Source of the DNA: Branchiostoma floridae
Taxonomy: Eukaryota; Chordata; Leptocardii; Amphioxiformes; Branchiostomatidae
Assembly: GCF_000003815.2 (NCBI RefSeq)
Contig: NC_049980.1
Coordinates: 21,487,026 to 21,535,197, forward strand
Direction: 5' to 3'
DNA length: 48,172 bases
Shown: positions 1 through 12,365 of the stretch, piece by piece
How positions within the stretch are numbered: the stretch's first letter is position 1
Layout: each line of letters starts with the position of its first letter
Program-made: the position numbers and the translations under genes
The notes under the pieces: generated by a model
What the model saw: the letters and a program-made list of their open reading frames with translations, nothing else
Told to the model about the DNA's origin: nothing
Databases searched by the model: none

Positions 1-307
1 AGCAAGCCTCGGGGCGTCATTCATCTTTACCTAAAGCTAATTTGGTCATCCGAGACACGAGTGATCAGCAGCTCCACTAAGATTATTATGCTGCACGGTT
101 CACAAATACTGACCTAATGATTGTTAATTACTGGACGTTTTTCACAACTTTTTTATTGTCCACATCATCCTAATATTGGACTGTCTTCAGCCAAGAAGAT
201 TGTATCGAATCTCCTTGCTTCTAGCTTGAAGGTTAAAGTCTTTTTTTTAACCTCCTTGCTTCTAGCTTCCTCTGCCTTCCTTTTCGTGGGCGTGGGCGTA
301 AGTGGAG

Positions 308-518
308 GATTCGCCATTTTCAACACATTGCGGCCAGGTTTTGCACCGGGAAAGTTCTTATGCCGAAAAGGAATATATTATATGCCGGAAAGCATGTAGT
401 AGTAGTCTGCCCACAGCGGCGAGACTGCAAGCTTCCAAGCATATACATGTATTCCTTTCCCGGCATGGGAACCTTCCCGGTGCAAAAACTGGCCGCGATG
501 TGTTGAAAATGGCGAATC
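308..518. mobile_element. Foldback (MITE-like) element with ~80-bp inverted arms
   Basis: Bases 308-385 and 439-518 are near-perfect inverted copies of each other around a loop of about 53 bases. The outer arm ends read GATTCGCCATTTTCAACACA on both strands. There is no coding capacity; open frames across it on both strands simply mirror each other. The structure suggests a non-autonomous foldback transposon remnant. No clear target-site duplication was recognised and the family is unknown. Confidence 0.75.
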
Positions 519-1256
519 GTCCAACGCTTACAGAGATGCCGGCGAAGGTGGCTATTTTCTTCAAACAATTGTCCATCCGTCCTTCAGTTCTGGCTGATAG
601 ACCCTAGCAATACATAATCCTAAATCACTTAAAACAGGACTGCACATCTCTGTGGTAATTGTCAAATGGTTCCCTCAAATTTGAAGAAGGAACAGCCAGC
701 ACTACTAAAACTTTTTTTTTTCATGCCGTACTGAGTTCAGCACGTGTACCGGCCAATACAATACCGCGTGATCAACCTTATATGATCTCCTTAGAGAGTT
801 TGTATACTAGGGCGCTGCTAGAATGGTAATTCCCTTGGTTGTAAGAACGTCCTGTCCGCTAATTAGAGTTGATGTCGCTTCGGGTATGTCCCTGTCTCCT
901 CAACTTTGATATATGCGGACAGCCCGCGTGCTTGCACCAATTTCAACATGCTTCGTACTTCATCAAATCGACTTTATAGCAGAACACGACAATTCTGTAC
1001 TCATTTGACGCACCCTACTGTAACAGAATAAGGATGTTTTCTTGGTTGGTACCTTCCTGGTGTGTGGTGATTCACTTCAGTAAGTTTGTCCTACACAGAT
1101 AAAATCAAGTAATAGAATGAGATCGGATCGGTCAAAATGCGTCAAAAGCCCTCCTTTCGATGTAAATATGGAACCAATACATCGATTTTATCCCTCTGTC
1201 ACTGTAGTTTTCTCTTCCCTAGTGATCACATATGACATTAAGGCCATCTCTTACGT

Positions 1257-1486
1257 CAACACATGCGCATCTCCGCAATTCCGCATTAGAATTGATCAAT
1301 GCTCACTGGAGAATTAAGTGTGTTCAGAATGCGTGGCTTCCGTAATAAGACAGCTCAGGGAAGTGGTGGTACAACACATGCGCATCTCCGCAATTCCGCA
1401 TTAGAATTGATCAATGCTCACTTGAGAATTAAGTGTGTTCAGAATGCGTGGCTTCCGTAATAAGACGGCTCAGGGAAGTGGTGGTA
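1257..1486. repeat. Tandem duplication, two 115-bp units
   Basis: Bases 1257-1371 are repeated at 1372-1486 with only about two mismatches. Adjacent copies, near identity and no other copies nearby indicate a recent local duplication. An alternative is an assembly duplication or an uncollapsed allele. Confidence 0.85.
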
Positions 1487-4400
1487 CATGTGTGGCTTTC
1501 CTTCGTTCTATAGATACAGCTCCACACACCACCACTACCCTCTGTATTGTAAGTCATCAACGTAGCTACAGCAACTAAAGCCATCCAGATGAGAGTGAGT
1601 GGAAAGGATTTTCGACATAACTGAACTCTTACGTGTTGTACGTTAGTTTTCATTTTTGTTGGGCAGTTGTTACCAGTTAACGACATCTGTCTTAGCTGAC
1701 CCTGTGTAATGACTTATTTCATTTCTGATAGATACAGTTAGAAGTACCAATGCATAATTTAAGAGATGCTATGTCTTGGTACAGACTCTAACCAGTGTGA
1801 CTTCTTCTCTTCATTGAGATGGAAGAACGATACATTGATTCTTATCCAGTACGTAGATGCGAACAAATGCAATTTTTAAGAATTATATTAAGTTTTAGCA
1901 ATATTGGATTGCATTTCACCCACATCATATGACGCACACGTAGATACATAGGTCTATATTTCACCGCGACAGTGTTCTTGGTGTAAGTTTGTTATGATTC
2001 ATGGCCAATTCTGCCAGCCACGCTCAGCAGGATAACATGTATGGCGTGCCTTCTCATTCTTAACTCTGTCTGTGACTGTTTTTTTTTTTTCAAGATGAAG
2101 TCTAGGAAGAAGTATGTGCTTGTTGAGGAATGTTAAATCCTTTGCGTCCTATTCCCTTACACAGTAAGTCGATCTCAGCAAGAAATCACATGGTGTCGGG
2201 AAAGCCGAGAATATATCATATGGAAGGAAAGTCGCGCGCCAGCCAGCAACTCACGGACCGTTACCAGCTGCGACACTGCCACGGTAAGGGCTGATATCAC
2301 TAGTGTCAATCTTGCTTATACAAGGATACGGTTTGTCCCCGGGGTGGGATGGATAGAGACCAACACCGGTTTGTAGTCTTGGTAATTGGGCCCAACAGGT
2401 CGCGGATGTATGGAGGGTATACGTATAAGCAATGATCCGTCAAGGTAACGTTCCTGTAGGACATGTAAAGGGCTCGTGCGGCCACAGATACAGTATACCC
2501 CTTGTAGGCAATCGAGCATTTCAAAACGCACAGAGGAGCACGTACTTGTTACTCAGCAGAATTCAATGCATACTTTAATATCATTGCCTGGCACCCAGAA
2601 GCTGGGCATGGCAGTTTTTTCCAACACGATACATGGAGGGAGCAGCATGTGTAGAATGCGTAGAGTAAAGGCAACATTATATTCATAGATTATGTGACGT
2701 TGCAAGCCATAGTCTAAATTACTCCTCCTATTTATATCCTCGCCTTTAGGTTAATATTATGCTCAAAATCTATGATAGTCATTTTTTAATCAAGTTTTCG
2801 TTGATATAAGCAAAACTGCCCCTTCCGGCCCGGAGGCTCGCAAATGCGACCGCCCTGTAGGAATTAATTTTGTCGCATATTAATATTTTGAAGATGTTGG
2901 GAGTCCATATAGAGCTGAACATAAAGCTTTTCAATTTGGCCGTTTCTCTTCAACAGGGTTACTAGAGACGCGAAAGAAATGTTATTCCTCGTCAGATGAT
3001 TCCTTCCAACCTGAAAAATAGAGGATCGTAAGCTGACCGAAGGGTAAGGCTTACGCATATTGTCCGTATATCATGGAGTAGCTGCGATATATGACATTAT
3101 TATGCAGGGTTTCTGCACCAGCTTGTCTGCTGTTGCGTTGCGTCGCATGTGTCTCTACTCCAAACAGTATGGCCACGAATTAACCCAATATATTTGAAGA
3201 AAAATGCTGAAAATGGAAAAAAATTGACCGCTCTTCTCCATATCCTCCAACAAAAATATGAAGTTGAAGCAATGAAGAATTTTATAACAGTTGATTATTC
3301 TAATCACGACCATTGCATCTTTAGTATGCATTTCGGTGATGTACGTTCTAGCTTTTACCTTTACTTGATTTCGGTGTCCGATAATTCACATCAATCAATA
3401 CTAGAAGAGACTGTCACTTTAAGTGACGGCGAGACATGCAGGGATAATAAGGGACACGCAGTAAACATCCCCTCCTACAAGTACGTTTTGCCTTGTTGTC
3501 AGTGGATCGTCACCTAGCGACACTATATAAGGTAAAGTCGAAAAGGACGTTCTTTTTGGAGAACGCAGAAGACGTCATCCTCTGTTTGCTCTGCTCGATT
3601 CATCAGTTTTCGTGCCGTGTTTGTTCATATCAATTGAAAAGTCGCAAAAAGATTTAGATACTGCTTTAAAGATTTATTTCCTGCCCCAGAATGAGGCGAA
3701 ATAGAGCATGTCTACTCTGCTCAGCAAAGGACTAGAAGCTAGTCACAGACTGATGTCAATTATTAGATTGACAGTTTATGCTATACGATCAGGGTAGATA
3801 TTGAGGAAAATATATACTCATTTTCAAATTAACATTTTAACTACTACCAATATCAAAAAGTTACACATAGAGCTTTCAACCAAGCAGAGATCCGTTTGTA
3901 CTACATTAGCATCATTTTTGATCATGTCAGTAGACGAAGAAGCTACTGTAACATCAACCATGGTGACTGTTAACATTTCAAGCATTAGGTATCTCATGAT
4001 GACTTATGACTTTTCAATAAATGATTTCATAAACGAAATAGCTTTTCTTGCTCCATAATATATAGCAGGAAAACCGATGATTGCCTTTTACCATACTTTG
4101 AGTAAATCCTGTGACATGTTAGAACTCGAAAGTAGTGTGATCCGCATCATAGCAATCCTCTTAACGTCTTGGTTGTGGGATGATGTGAGTCTGTCATGAC
4201 GATAACGTAATAAATGACATGGTGCTTTAATCTAACTCTGATATTTCGTGTACTTAAGGGCTTGTCTGATATCAAATTGTAGACTTAATATACAAGTAAG
4301 ATGTTTAAAATGCATTACCCTTGTACCATTAAGCCAACCTTTGGTCGCACTAGCTTTACAATATCCATTTTTGGCTCTTCTTACAATATCATTATTCAGT

Positions 4401-4824
4401 TTGCATTAATACGATGTTTCAGGAATCATTGCACAGTAATTTCCTGTAAGAATATTAATGCATTGGATTTATTGGTCGTGAAAGATATACACCACATACT
4501 ATTGCACGCTTTTGCCCTACTGTTGTACATATGTACACTTGCACATCCGGTAAGGTAACTAAAGATATTAACCATGTGGCAATGTGACCATGTCTGCTCG
4601 GTTCCAAAAGTTTGAAAGCTATGTGTCATTGCAAAAGCTTTTTCTGACGACTCAAGGGGATACTTTTTAAAGATCTGACTTCTTGGCAGGATAAGTGTGC
4701 GAGATAAGGGGTTCCCATGAGTTTCCCATGGCAGCCGTCAGGGAAGAGGAGATTATGGAATGGTTTGCAAAGGATTTCAGCACTACGGTACGGAGATGAA
4801 GTGGTGCTAATGTGTGAGTGTTAG

Positions 4825-4963
4825 GTTTTACAAGTCGTTCAAGAAGGCCAACAGAAACTACTTGAGACAAGACAAACACGTGCACGTCGTCGATGTGCGC
4901 CACTTCGAGGACAAGGGTGTGTCTTTGACAGCCAGACCCCGTGTGATGTGCGGCCACAAATGA
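4825..4963 (+). CDS. Unassigned candidate terminal exon or gene remnant (45 codons)
   Basis: I do not recognise this protein. After a possible acceptor (CTAAT ... GTTAG, ending at 4824) the frame starting at 4826 is open for 45 codons and ends in TGA at 4961-4963. The peptide is coding-like: Lys/Arg-rich at first (FYKSFKKANR), then charged and hydrophobic (HVHVVDVRHFEDKG), ending ARPRVMCGHK. The reverse strand is also open across it, as often happens over real coding sequence. A 23-codon stretch (4728-4799, containing EEEIMEWFAKDF) lies just upstream in another frame, too close for a normal intron, which would fit a frameshifted remnant. It is either a real 3' exon with upstream exons not found, or a decayed gene. 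The pyrimidine tract before the acceptor is weak. Confidence 0.25.
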
Positions 4964-7900
4964 GCCATAAAACCTCTTATTGTCGTCTTCACATAGGACG
5001 CACAAAAGCTTCCTTTACCAACTTACTACACTTCAGGGTGGTAATGGATTTCATTGATATCACATGTGTACTTAGATTTGGCTCACTGAACTTCAGTTCT
5101 TTTTGTGTTATGTACAAATAAGACCTATCGAATGCTGTCGCCTGGCTCAGTAGAGACCTACAATGTTGCGATGTTTGAATTTGCAACTGCGACTTGTGTA
5201 AGACGTTCGGATGGTTATTATGCTTTGACACACTGGAACTTTTGCCACAGAATCACAGCGAATTCTCTGCAGCAAGCACTGTGAAGGATTTGATTGACGT
5301 TGTAGACGACGTGGAGTGACACATTACATTTTAGGCTCGGGAAGTGGTGAAAATGAACGTTTAACAATGTTTCTACGTGAAACTGATTCAATTCTATTTC
5401 ATGTTAAATAGTATTGATGTATCAATTTTTTCAATTTCGCAATACCGCGTGTTGCTACTGGATTATATAGAAAATGAACTATTTTTATTTAACTTATTTA
5501 ATTTTCATTGGAGGATGGGAGGTATAAAGGAGACATATAATTATGTACGCCAGTTTATAATTAGTGTTCAAAGTGTCTACCTTGTTTAATGTACCAAACT
5601 GTGTAAGAGCTATAGATCAAATGTAACCATGCACTGACTGAAGTACAGCTGCTGATGAATATATATGACCGCACCGTTCTGTCGACAATGTGTACTTTTC
5701 GAGATCATTACGACCATTGTAGGTATAGGATCTCTATCTGAAGCAGAATCTATTCAAGGTTTAACGACCTCTCTTGGACATATCGCACCAGATTCACATT
5801 CACAGGCAAGAAATCGATACAACTGGGAGGTATGACCTGAGGTAATCAGTGTTGAGGCAGCTTGTGAAAGGCACATGTCAGCAACTGTTTAAGATACCCC
5901 CAAGGAACCATAAGCACGTTATCTAAGAACCCACGATATTCGTCGATAAGTACATGTATTGGGTTCTGCCCCGGTCAAAACATCTGCACCATCAAAGGTA
6001 GCTGTCTTCCCTCCTGGGCCCTAGCAATTGCTACCGTCAGTCGGTATGGTATGGTCAGTCGGTATGGTATGGTCAATCGGTATGGTATGGTCAGTCGGTA
6101 TGGTATGCTGTGTTGTGTTGTGTTGTGTTATGTTGTGTTGTGGTATGGTATATTCACATGAAAGGATGGAAAATCTGCCATGAGGTTTCTACGAGTGAAG
6201 GTAGTTCGCACTCTGAGGTCGACTGAAATGATATCAAACGAGGTCATTAACATATTCATTCTGTAGATATATCCAAACGTCGATCACGCCGACAAGCAAG
6301 TGATGACATCATATCTTGCCTATACCTTAGAAAATTCAGCCATTACTGTGAGTCATCGGATAAATGGCATGATCAGCTTACAAACATTTTGCCGTGTTCC
6401 TTTGTGCGGTACGTAGCAGAGTGAATCCATTAAAAGCCTGCCGTGTAAATGTGCCTAAAACCTTACTTACCACGATGCTTTATAATCTGCCTGGCAATGG
6501 TGTGGGGGAAACTTTGTAAAAAAAGATACTTAAGTACATGAAAGCATGAAAGTGTGTAATTGATATTTTCAATACAAAATTCATAATATACTAGCTATAT
6601 CATTATTCATCATTATCTTCCCAGTGTAATATTTGCTCCAAGGAAGAACTCCATTGGGGCATCCAACCTCTGTCTGTCTCGTGCCTAGTTCTAACGTTAA
6701 TTCCGACTGCTATGCTCGCTTGCGTTTCTCAGATTAACAACCACCTACACTGTAACAGCTACGTATTGAAATTATGACTCCGGTCACATCATGTCGCCCG
6801 TAGAAAATCTTGCAAATCATTATAAAGAGACGTTCTATTATAGCGAACGACACAGCAAATGTGATGAATACGGTAACTTTGCGAAGCTTGCGTCTGTTAT
6901 AATCTCTAACCACCTACACCATAACGATTACGCGTACAATTGCGCATCAGATGCCTACTATTTTTGGACCGAGGATTCGCTGAATGTCAGTCAAATATTA
7001 CAACTTTGCTGTCTTGTCGTCTTTAAAGGTATGTTACATTTCAGAAGTTGCATGAAACTCGGTAAAACCTGCCTTTCAAGACTGCGTTCTTGCACGTGTG
7101 CATTATCTCAGTTGTATATGCTTCTGAAATAAAAGTTCCTTTATTCTTGACTTCACACTCTTATCCATAAGTTGGAACTGCTCAGTCAAAATGAAGAGAT
7201 GATTTAGCAATCTGGATGTAAAGTGAAACTGCTATCTATGTATTCTTTTACCAGTTGTGTTTGGCCTGGCCAGGAACTTAAAAACAATCAGCTATTCTCT
7301 TCTATTTACTCTGAAGACCCCAGTTGCATAGCAAATACACAGTTCTTTATTCGGGATTGACCTTGTCTTTGGTTTGATGCAAACCATTGAGCCGAGAGTT
7401 CTAGAATTGCGCGCTAACATAATCCAGCTGAAACCCAACACACACTGCACACCTATTAACCTGGTCGGTCCTGTGTACGACGTCAGTAGTGCAGACTGCA
7501 GTGTGCGGTTTCTTCAAAAGAAGGTTTACATATCTGCATCTCATCATTGCTTCACCCTACCCTTCACAGGAGATGCTCAAGACGCTGTACTCATTTTCAG
7601 GTATAGTATATACACGATGAGATAAAAGACAGCGGTGCGGTTGTTGCCTAACTATGGCTATTCCTAAACATGGAACAGGTCCGCTAGGACGAAGTCATTG
7701 TTCTCAAATGCAAAGACTTCATGCCATGCACCATGTCATCAAATATGGAACTTCCAAAACGGATGTAATGCATTATTTGGATTGATGGAATGCTTGGCCA
7801 TGCAATATCCAGCACAAGGGCCCGGTGGAACCAACGCGCTTTCCTAGTATGTAACTTGAATTCCAAAGACTGGACATGTCTGTAAAAAAACTTGATAGTC

Positions 7901-8479
7901 TGTTGCTATCGCTGCAGATATTAGTGACGCCAGTCACTGTCATTGTACATGTTTCCGTTTCCCACCAGTCAGTTGACCAAACGAAGATCCAGTATCACTG
8001 CGTGCCCTCAGGACTGACAAGGAAACATTTCAAACCGACAAACCGACTTTATCCCAAAGTTTGACGTAGAATATTGTGGCAAGGTCGAGGGCTTTTTTGC
8101 GGTACAATTAATACACGAGCAGGCGATTACTATTACAAATTATGCATGGCGTTTCCTATCATTTTCATTCTTATGCATAATCTTAGGTTTTATCTTTTAA
8201 ATCTTTGAGTAGAGTGACGGTTCTCCAATTCCTAAATCCTACGTCATTGGAAAGAGTGCACATGTACAATGTATGAACATCGTAACCGCAGCCGCAATAA
8301 CATTCAATGCACACTAAAAAAATTATTCAGACTAATAGATAAGCCTTTTCAGCAACCGTATGATAAAAATGTTGTATGGGAGAAGCATCAGTTTGCCTGG
8401 CCCTGTACATATTTGTAATCTTCTTGGAGTGACGAGAAACAGGTGAATAGTTGTGTAGGCACTTTGCAAATCCTACTAG
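4964..8479. other. Intergenic DNA, no gene recognised
   Basis: Several open frames of 60-113 codons occur but none shows a domain, a biased composition or a convincing splice context. The only structured feature seen is the minisatellite at 6036-6143. Confidence 0.45.
6036..6143. repeat. 18-bp minisatellite followed by a TGTTG-rich tract
   Basis: Four consecutive 18-bp units (GTCAGTCGGTATGGTATG, one with a single change) fill 6036-6107. A GTGTT-type pentanucleotide tract continues to about 6143. This is ordinary tandem-repeat DNA. Confidence 0.9.
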
Positions 8480-8650
8480 CTAAGCCCTAAAGCCTTGAGG
8501 CGAGTTCTTCAACGCCATGGGGAGTGTTTTCCACCCGCCCGGGATCTCGCGTGGAAGTCCGCCAAGGTGACAAGGCTGGTGGGCTTCCGCTGGGTGCAGG
8601 TGTACAGCACGACTGTCAAGTGCACCAGGTGCGCTGTGGACTCGAGCTAA
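8480..8650 (+). CDS. Unassigned Cys-containing reading frame, possible 3' exon
   Basis: I do not recognise this protein. From CTA at 8480, directly after a TAG that could serve as an acceptor, a frame is open for 56 codons to TAA at 8648-8650. The translation has a coding-like end: GECFPPARDLAWKS, then VGFRWVQVYSTTVKCTRC and a short tail. An aromatic Arg-Trp strand followed by a CxxC near the C-terminus loosely recalls the last strand of cystine-knot growth factors such as neurotrophins, but the Cys spacing does not match, so I make no family call. The stretch is GC- and CpG-rich and is open in more than one frame, which weakens the case. No upstream exon was found. Confidence 0.2.
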   Translation, partial: LSPKALRRVLQRHGECFPPARDLAWKSAKVTRLVGFRWVQVYSTTVKCTRCAVDSS

Positions 8651-11600
8651 CACCATATGTCGGCTTGGCTAGTACGAATGCTGACGCACACGACTTCCGA
8701 CGGTGTGTCGTTATGAAAGCCAACTCTTTAAGCGAAAGTTTGCGTGATCGATTTTTTTTGCTGCGAGCACCGATTTGATTATTTCGGCAGGATATTGGTA
8801 ACGCGTCTTGTAGATTGATCCCTCTCACTCACATAGTGCCAAGTTCCCCCTTTGGGAAAAGCAAGCTTGCTGTATTCTTTGCACGAAATGCAGTCACGCC
8901 CGCTCCCTCCCTCCCTAACTAGACTGTTCGCTCGCTATGTCACTCATTCACTTACTCACTCATTCACTCACTCACTCACTCACTCACGCACGCACGCACG
9001 CACGCACGCACTCATTACAGCTTGCTCCAGGGAGCCTGGTTTCCTGTGTTCCTCCTGTGAAATTATTTGCATAATGTTGTAGGAGTCACTGCTCTGATAA
9101 GCCTTACTCAGTCTGAGCTGGTCGAACCTGCCAACAGGCTGTATATCGTCGTTTAAATTGATTTCACAAGGAGACTTAACACAAAGTGTTCGAGGTGTGG
9201 GTGAACCAGGTACTCTTTATGTTCTTCAAATACCACTAGGCATTACCAGAATTAATGCACGCAATGCTGTGATAGATTATCCAACAGAAACGATCTGATT
9301 TATGTAGACAGGGTCTTTATCAGACGTACATTGTTAACAAATTATTTCTTGTCTGGTACGATGGCTGTTAACGTTCCATAGACCTGGGCTTGTAATTCAA
9401 TTTGATGGTCGCATGTATCGAACGGGTACACGCACTTTTGCACCGTGCATGGTTTTCCGTGTCTTCTTGCGTGATGATTTATGTCCAATCATTATGAAGA
9501 TGTCACCGCGCTAAGAAGGGGGGTGGCCTGGGAATGTATCTATGAGCCTAATCGAGGGCAGGCAAGTGTGGCGAGCTGTCCCAGTACTTGCCCTGTAGGG
9601 CGGACCTTCCGTACAAGTGACATCAGTCATTTATATTTCATGACAAGGGTTGATATGTGTACATAGGGACACCTGTCATGGTGATTATGTTTTGCCAACG
9701 CGGAGACATGATTCTTAAATTCACTGGGTTGGGGAATCACGTTTATTGTGGCCGAGAACACGAGGAAGGTGGGGGATACCTTACCGCGCTCGGTCGCTTT
9801 TGACGTCACCTGCTTAGATACAACTCGGGTGGGTTACACGCCGAGACAAAGGTACACGGTTGCTAGGTGACTCTAATTGCTGCTTATTTGCACAGACTTC
9901 ATTGAAGGGTGATTATATTCGGATGTAAACGCCATGCAGAGGAGGCCACAAGACGCTGCGATCAGTTCGGGATTGGCGTTTTGAGAAGAGGGCATCCTAC
10001 TAGAATTATTGCAGAAGTACCGGCCCCTTGTGCACGGAGGGAACACAAGGGTTGTGTACGGCGGGGTTTGTCTGCACGGCGTGCTGCATGGTGGAGCATG
10101 ACTGGCACCGCGACATGGGAAAGGTGCACCGAGCGTAATTTCATGGCAGAAGGAACAAGCTAGACTGTTGGTAGCAACAGGACAGTGGCAGATCCATCCC
10201 AGAACTGCAGTGCCCACAAAGTGGCCTGAAGCTTCCCTCGCCATGGAAGCTGCGTGCTGAACGCCTGTGTTGTACCTGTCGCTGCGGTCGCGCTGTGGGC
10301 GCAGGAGGGGCAAACAGAACAGGTGAGCTGGATAGGTGGTCAGCTCGGTCGTATGTAGTACCTGACATATAGCAGGGAAACGTCCCTTCCTGAGACACTA
10401 CAGCAGGCGATACGTTTGTACAGTAGTTAGCAGAAAGAACAAGCTTTAGGTATCTTTTCATAGGTAGTTGATCATAATCATTTTGCGTGCTTTTGTCGGC
10501 CCCATACTAGTAACATGTTCGGTTTTACGGTTTATATATCGTCTGTTTATGTCCACTGCTTCCAGCAGTAAAAAACGTAAGGTTACGTGCTTACCGAATA
10601 CCCTCTTAAACATTACGCTTCCAAGTCAAATATTACAAGCACAGCATTTTAGTAGATCGTTTGGAAAATCATTGGAACGGAGCCCGTTTTCCTGACCATG
10701 CACCCCGGTGCGTTAGCTGCGATGTTGGCGGCGGGACTTCCCGATAGTGTACAAAGGTAATGGTTTTAGCGGTTTCTTGTGTAAAGAACCTTTGTCTTGC
10801 TGTAGCTACATAAAACACACGATAGGAAAATTGGGTTGAGTCCGAAATCTTGACTTCATTGTTGATTGGACAGTCAATAAGTCAGCTTATCCTCCATGGC
10901 AATTCTCTGTCCAGTAAAATGAATGGTCCTCTCCGTACCTTCTGGAGCATCACTAACCTTGCGACCAAATCTCAAAAAGGCTTAGTGTCAGAAGGTGACG
11001 TCGGAGATAACCCAATTACTACATTACACTTTGAGAAACTCAGATTAGTGTGTCCACATGTATCCTGAATCATAGATTTGGATAAGAAAAAGACGAATAT
11101 GTAAAGCTCGTACGTAATCAATAATGCCTCTTATGCCATCAAAGTAGGTACATGTATGCTGGAAATTTGAAAAGTATGGATACAACCATGACATTTAAAT
11201 TCCATTTCTAATACCAACTCAAAAATATAATGATATATTGGTAGAAGAACTTGGCTAGCGTTTTTAAAACATCCCTCAAACAGCTTGGCCACAGTAATGT
11301 TGTACATATGGATAGATCCATCGACTGCAGCAGAAAACTTCCGTTCCGTTCATCCGCACAGACGCCCGCTGTAATTGCACCTCATATTGAACTTCAACCG
11401 GAACCCATCCTTCAGGGAAACCAAATAATTCAATCCGTGCCTGAATTACTACAGTTTATCGATTGAGGCAAAGTAGTAATTATGGGTTTAAAGTCCAAGA
11501 AACGGATTTTGTACTGTGAATTGAATATGACCTCTCAGTAGTGACTTTTTCATTTTCCACATTTCAACTCCATTATTGGTAGCTAGCTGGGCTTATCTCG

Positions 11601-12283
11601 GTTATACACGAGTTATAGGCTGATATGTCACCATTCATCGACACATCGTTAGACAAATACGCCTCCAATTGAAGGGGATATGGGTGATACAGAAGATGTG
11701 ATACAGGCTTACATCTTTCCATTACAGATTTACAAAATTAAGAATTTCAATAGCATAGGCACTGCGTGTATTTTCTTGGCCGTAACCCAGCGCTTGTGCC
11801 CCTGTGATTTGTTGTAATCGAAATGTCATCGTCAGTTCCCAACCTTTCCATCACATACAGACAACAGATATGGAAATCGATGCATATTTTGCTTCATGTT
11901 AACGATGTGTCAAAAAGGTTTATTTACGAAGCGAGGACAAGAGTGAAGTGATTTTTTTCATCCAGAATTATTTACATGCTAATATTCCTAGTTTATTACC
12001 CTCAGTTCATCGAGGAATGAAATGTCATAAAATGTGTCAATATTGCACTGGACACTTTATGAAGTGGCGGCCTCGAAGCAAAATTAAATTTCAGTCACAC
12101 AAACCCTTCAAAACAGTTACAAACGACCATGCTCGTAAAAATCAATGCCATTAAAAAGACCAAGTTCTGAAGTAGCGTGCTCGATCTTCATTGTATAGGT
12201 TTAATTTCCTGCCCTCATCTCCCCGTGATAAATCTAAGCTCTAATTTGTTTGCTGAGGATGTTTTGCTCGTCTCTCCCGTTAC
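8651..12283. other. Intergenic DNA, no gene recognised
   Basis: Nothing gene-like can be supported. It contains the simple repeat at 8938-9016. A GC-rich patch near 9930-10330 is open on both strands (up to 146 codons on the - strand), but the translations look like random GC-rich frames. From 10.5 to 12.3 kb only short open frames are seen. Confidence 0.45.
8938..9016. repeat. Simple repeat (CACT)n then (CACG)n
   Basis: A CACT/CATT-type tetranucleotide tract runs into a perfect CGCA tract, then returns to CTCA. It is a low-complexity microsatellite that produces an artificial His/Thr/Ser-rich open frame. Confidence 0.95.
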
Positions 12284-12290
12284 CGCCCGT

Positions 12291-12365
12291 CAGTAGTGTG
12301 GAGTGGTATGGCGGTGATGCTAAATCCTTTCAAGGTCGTAGGTTCAAATTCCGATCATAGACGCT
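12291..12365 (+). repeat. tRNA-Ser-like sequence (SINE head or tRNA pseudogene)
   Basis: A D-arm/A-box-like block (TAGTGTGGAGTGGTATGGCG, 12294-12313) is followed by TGATGCTAAATCC, which resembles a tRNA-Ser(GCT) anticodon arm. Next comes a B-box-like T arm, GGTTCAAATTCC, at 12341-12352. Spacing is about that of a tRNA, but the anticodon and acceptor stems do not close well. A decayed tRNA or the 5' head of a tRNA-derived SINE is more likely than a functional tRNA. Confidence 0.4.

Larger units (their letters stand above)
1..4824. other. CpG-rich intergenic DNA, no gene recognised
   Basis: No recognisable domain, splice chain or homologous exon was found on either strand. Open frames here are at most 122 codons and of unremarkable composition. 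The stretch contains the foldback element at 308-518 and the tandem duplication at 1257-1486, listed separately. CpG is frequent compared with the gene region after 14.6 kb. Confidence 0.5.

Noticed and set aside
3149-3517. 122-codon + strand open frame
   Set aside because: No domain, no splice partners and ordinary composition; a frame of this length is expected by chance in a window this size.
3521-3600. TATA-like CTATATAAGG followed by a GACGTCAT motif, resembling a promoter
   Set aside because: No gene follows on either strand, so the motifs are probably coincidental.
6036-6143. Regular repeat considered as a CRISPR-like array
   Set aside because: Units are contiguous with no spacers, and the DNA is eukaryotic.
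9873-10313. 146-codon minus-strand open frame in a GC-rich patch
   Set aside because: Open on both strands with no recognisable domain; GC-rich DNA has few stop codons.
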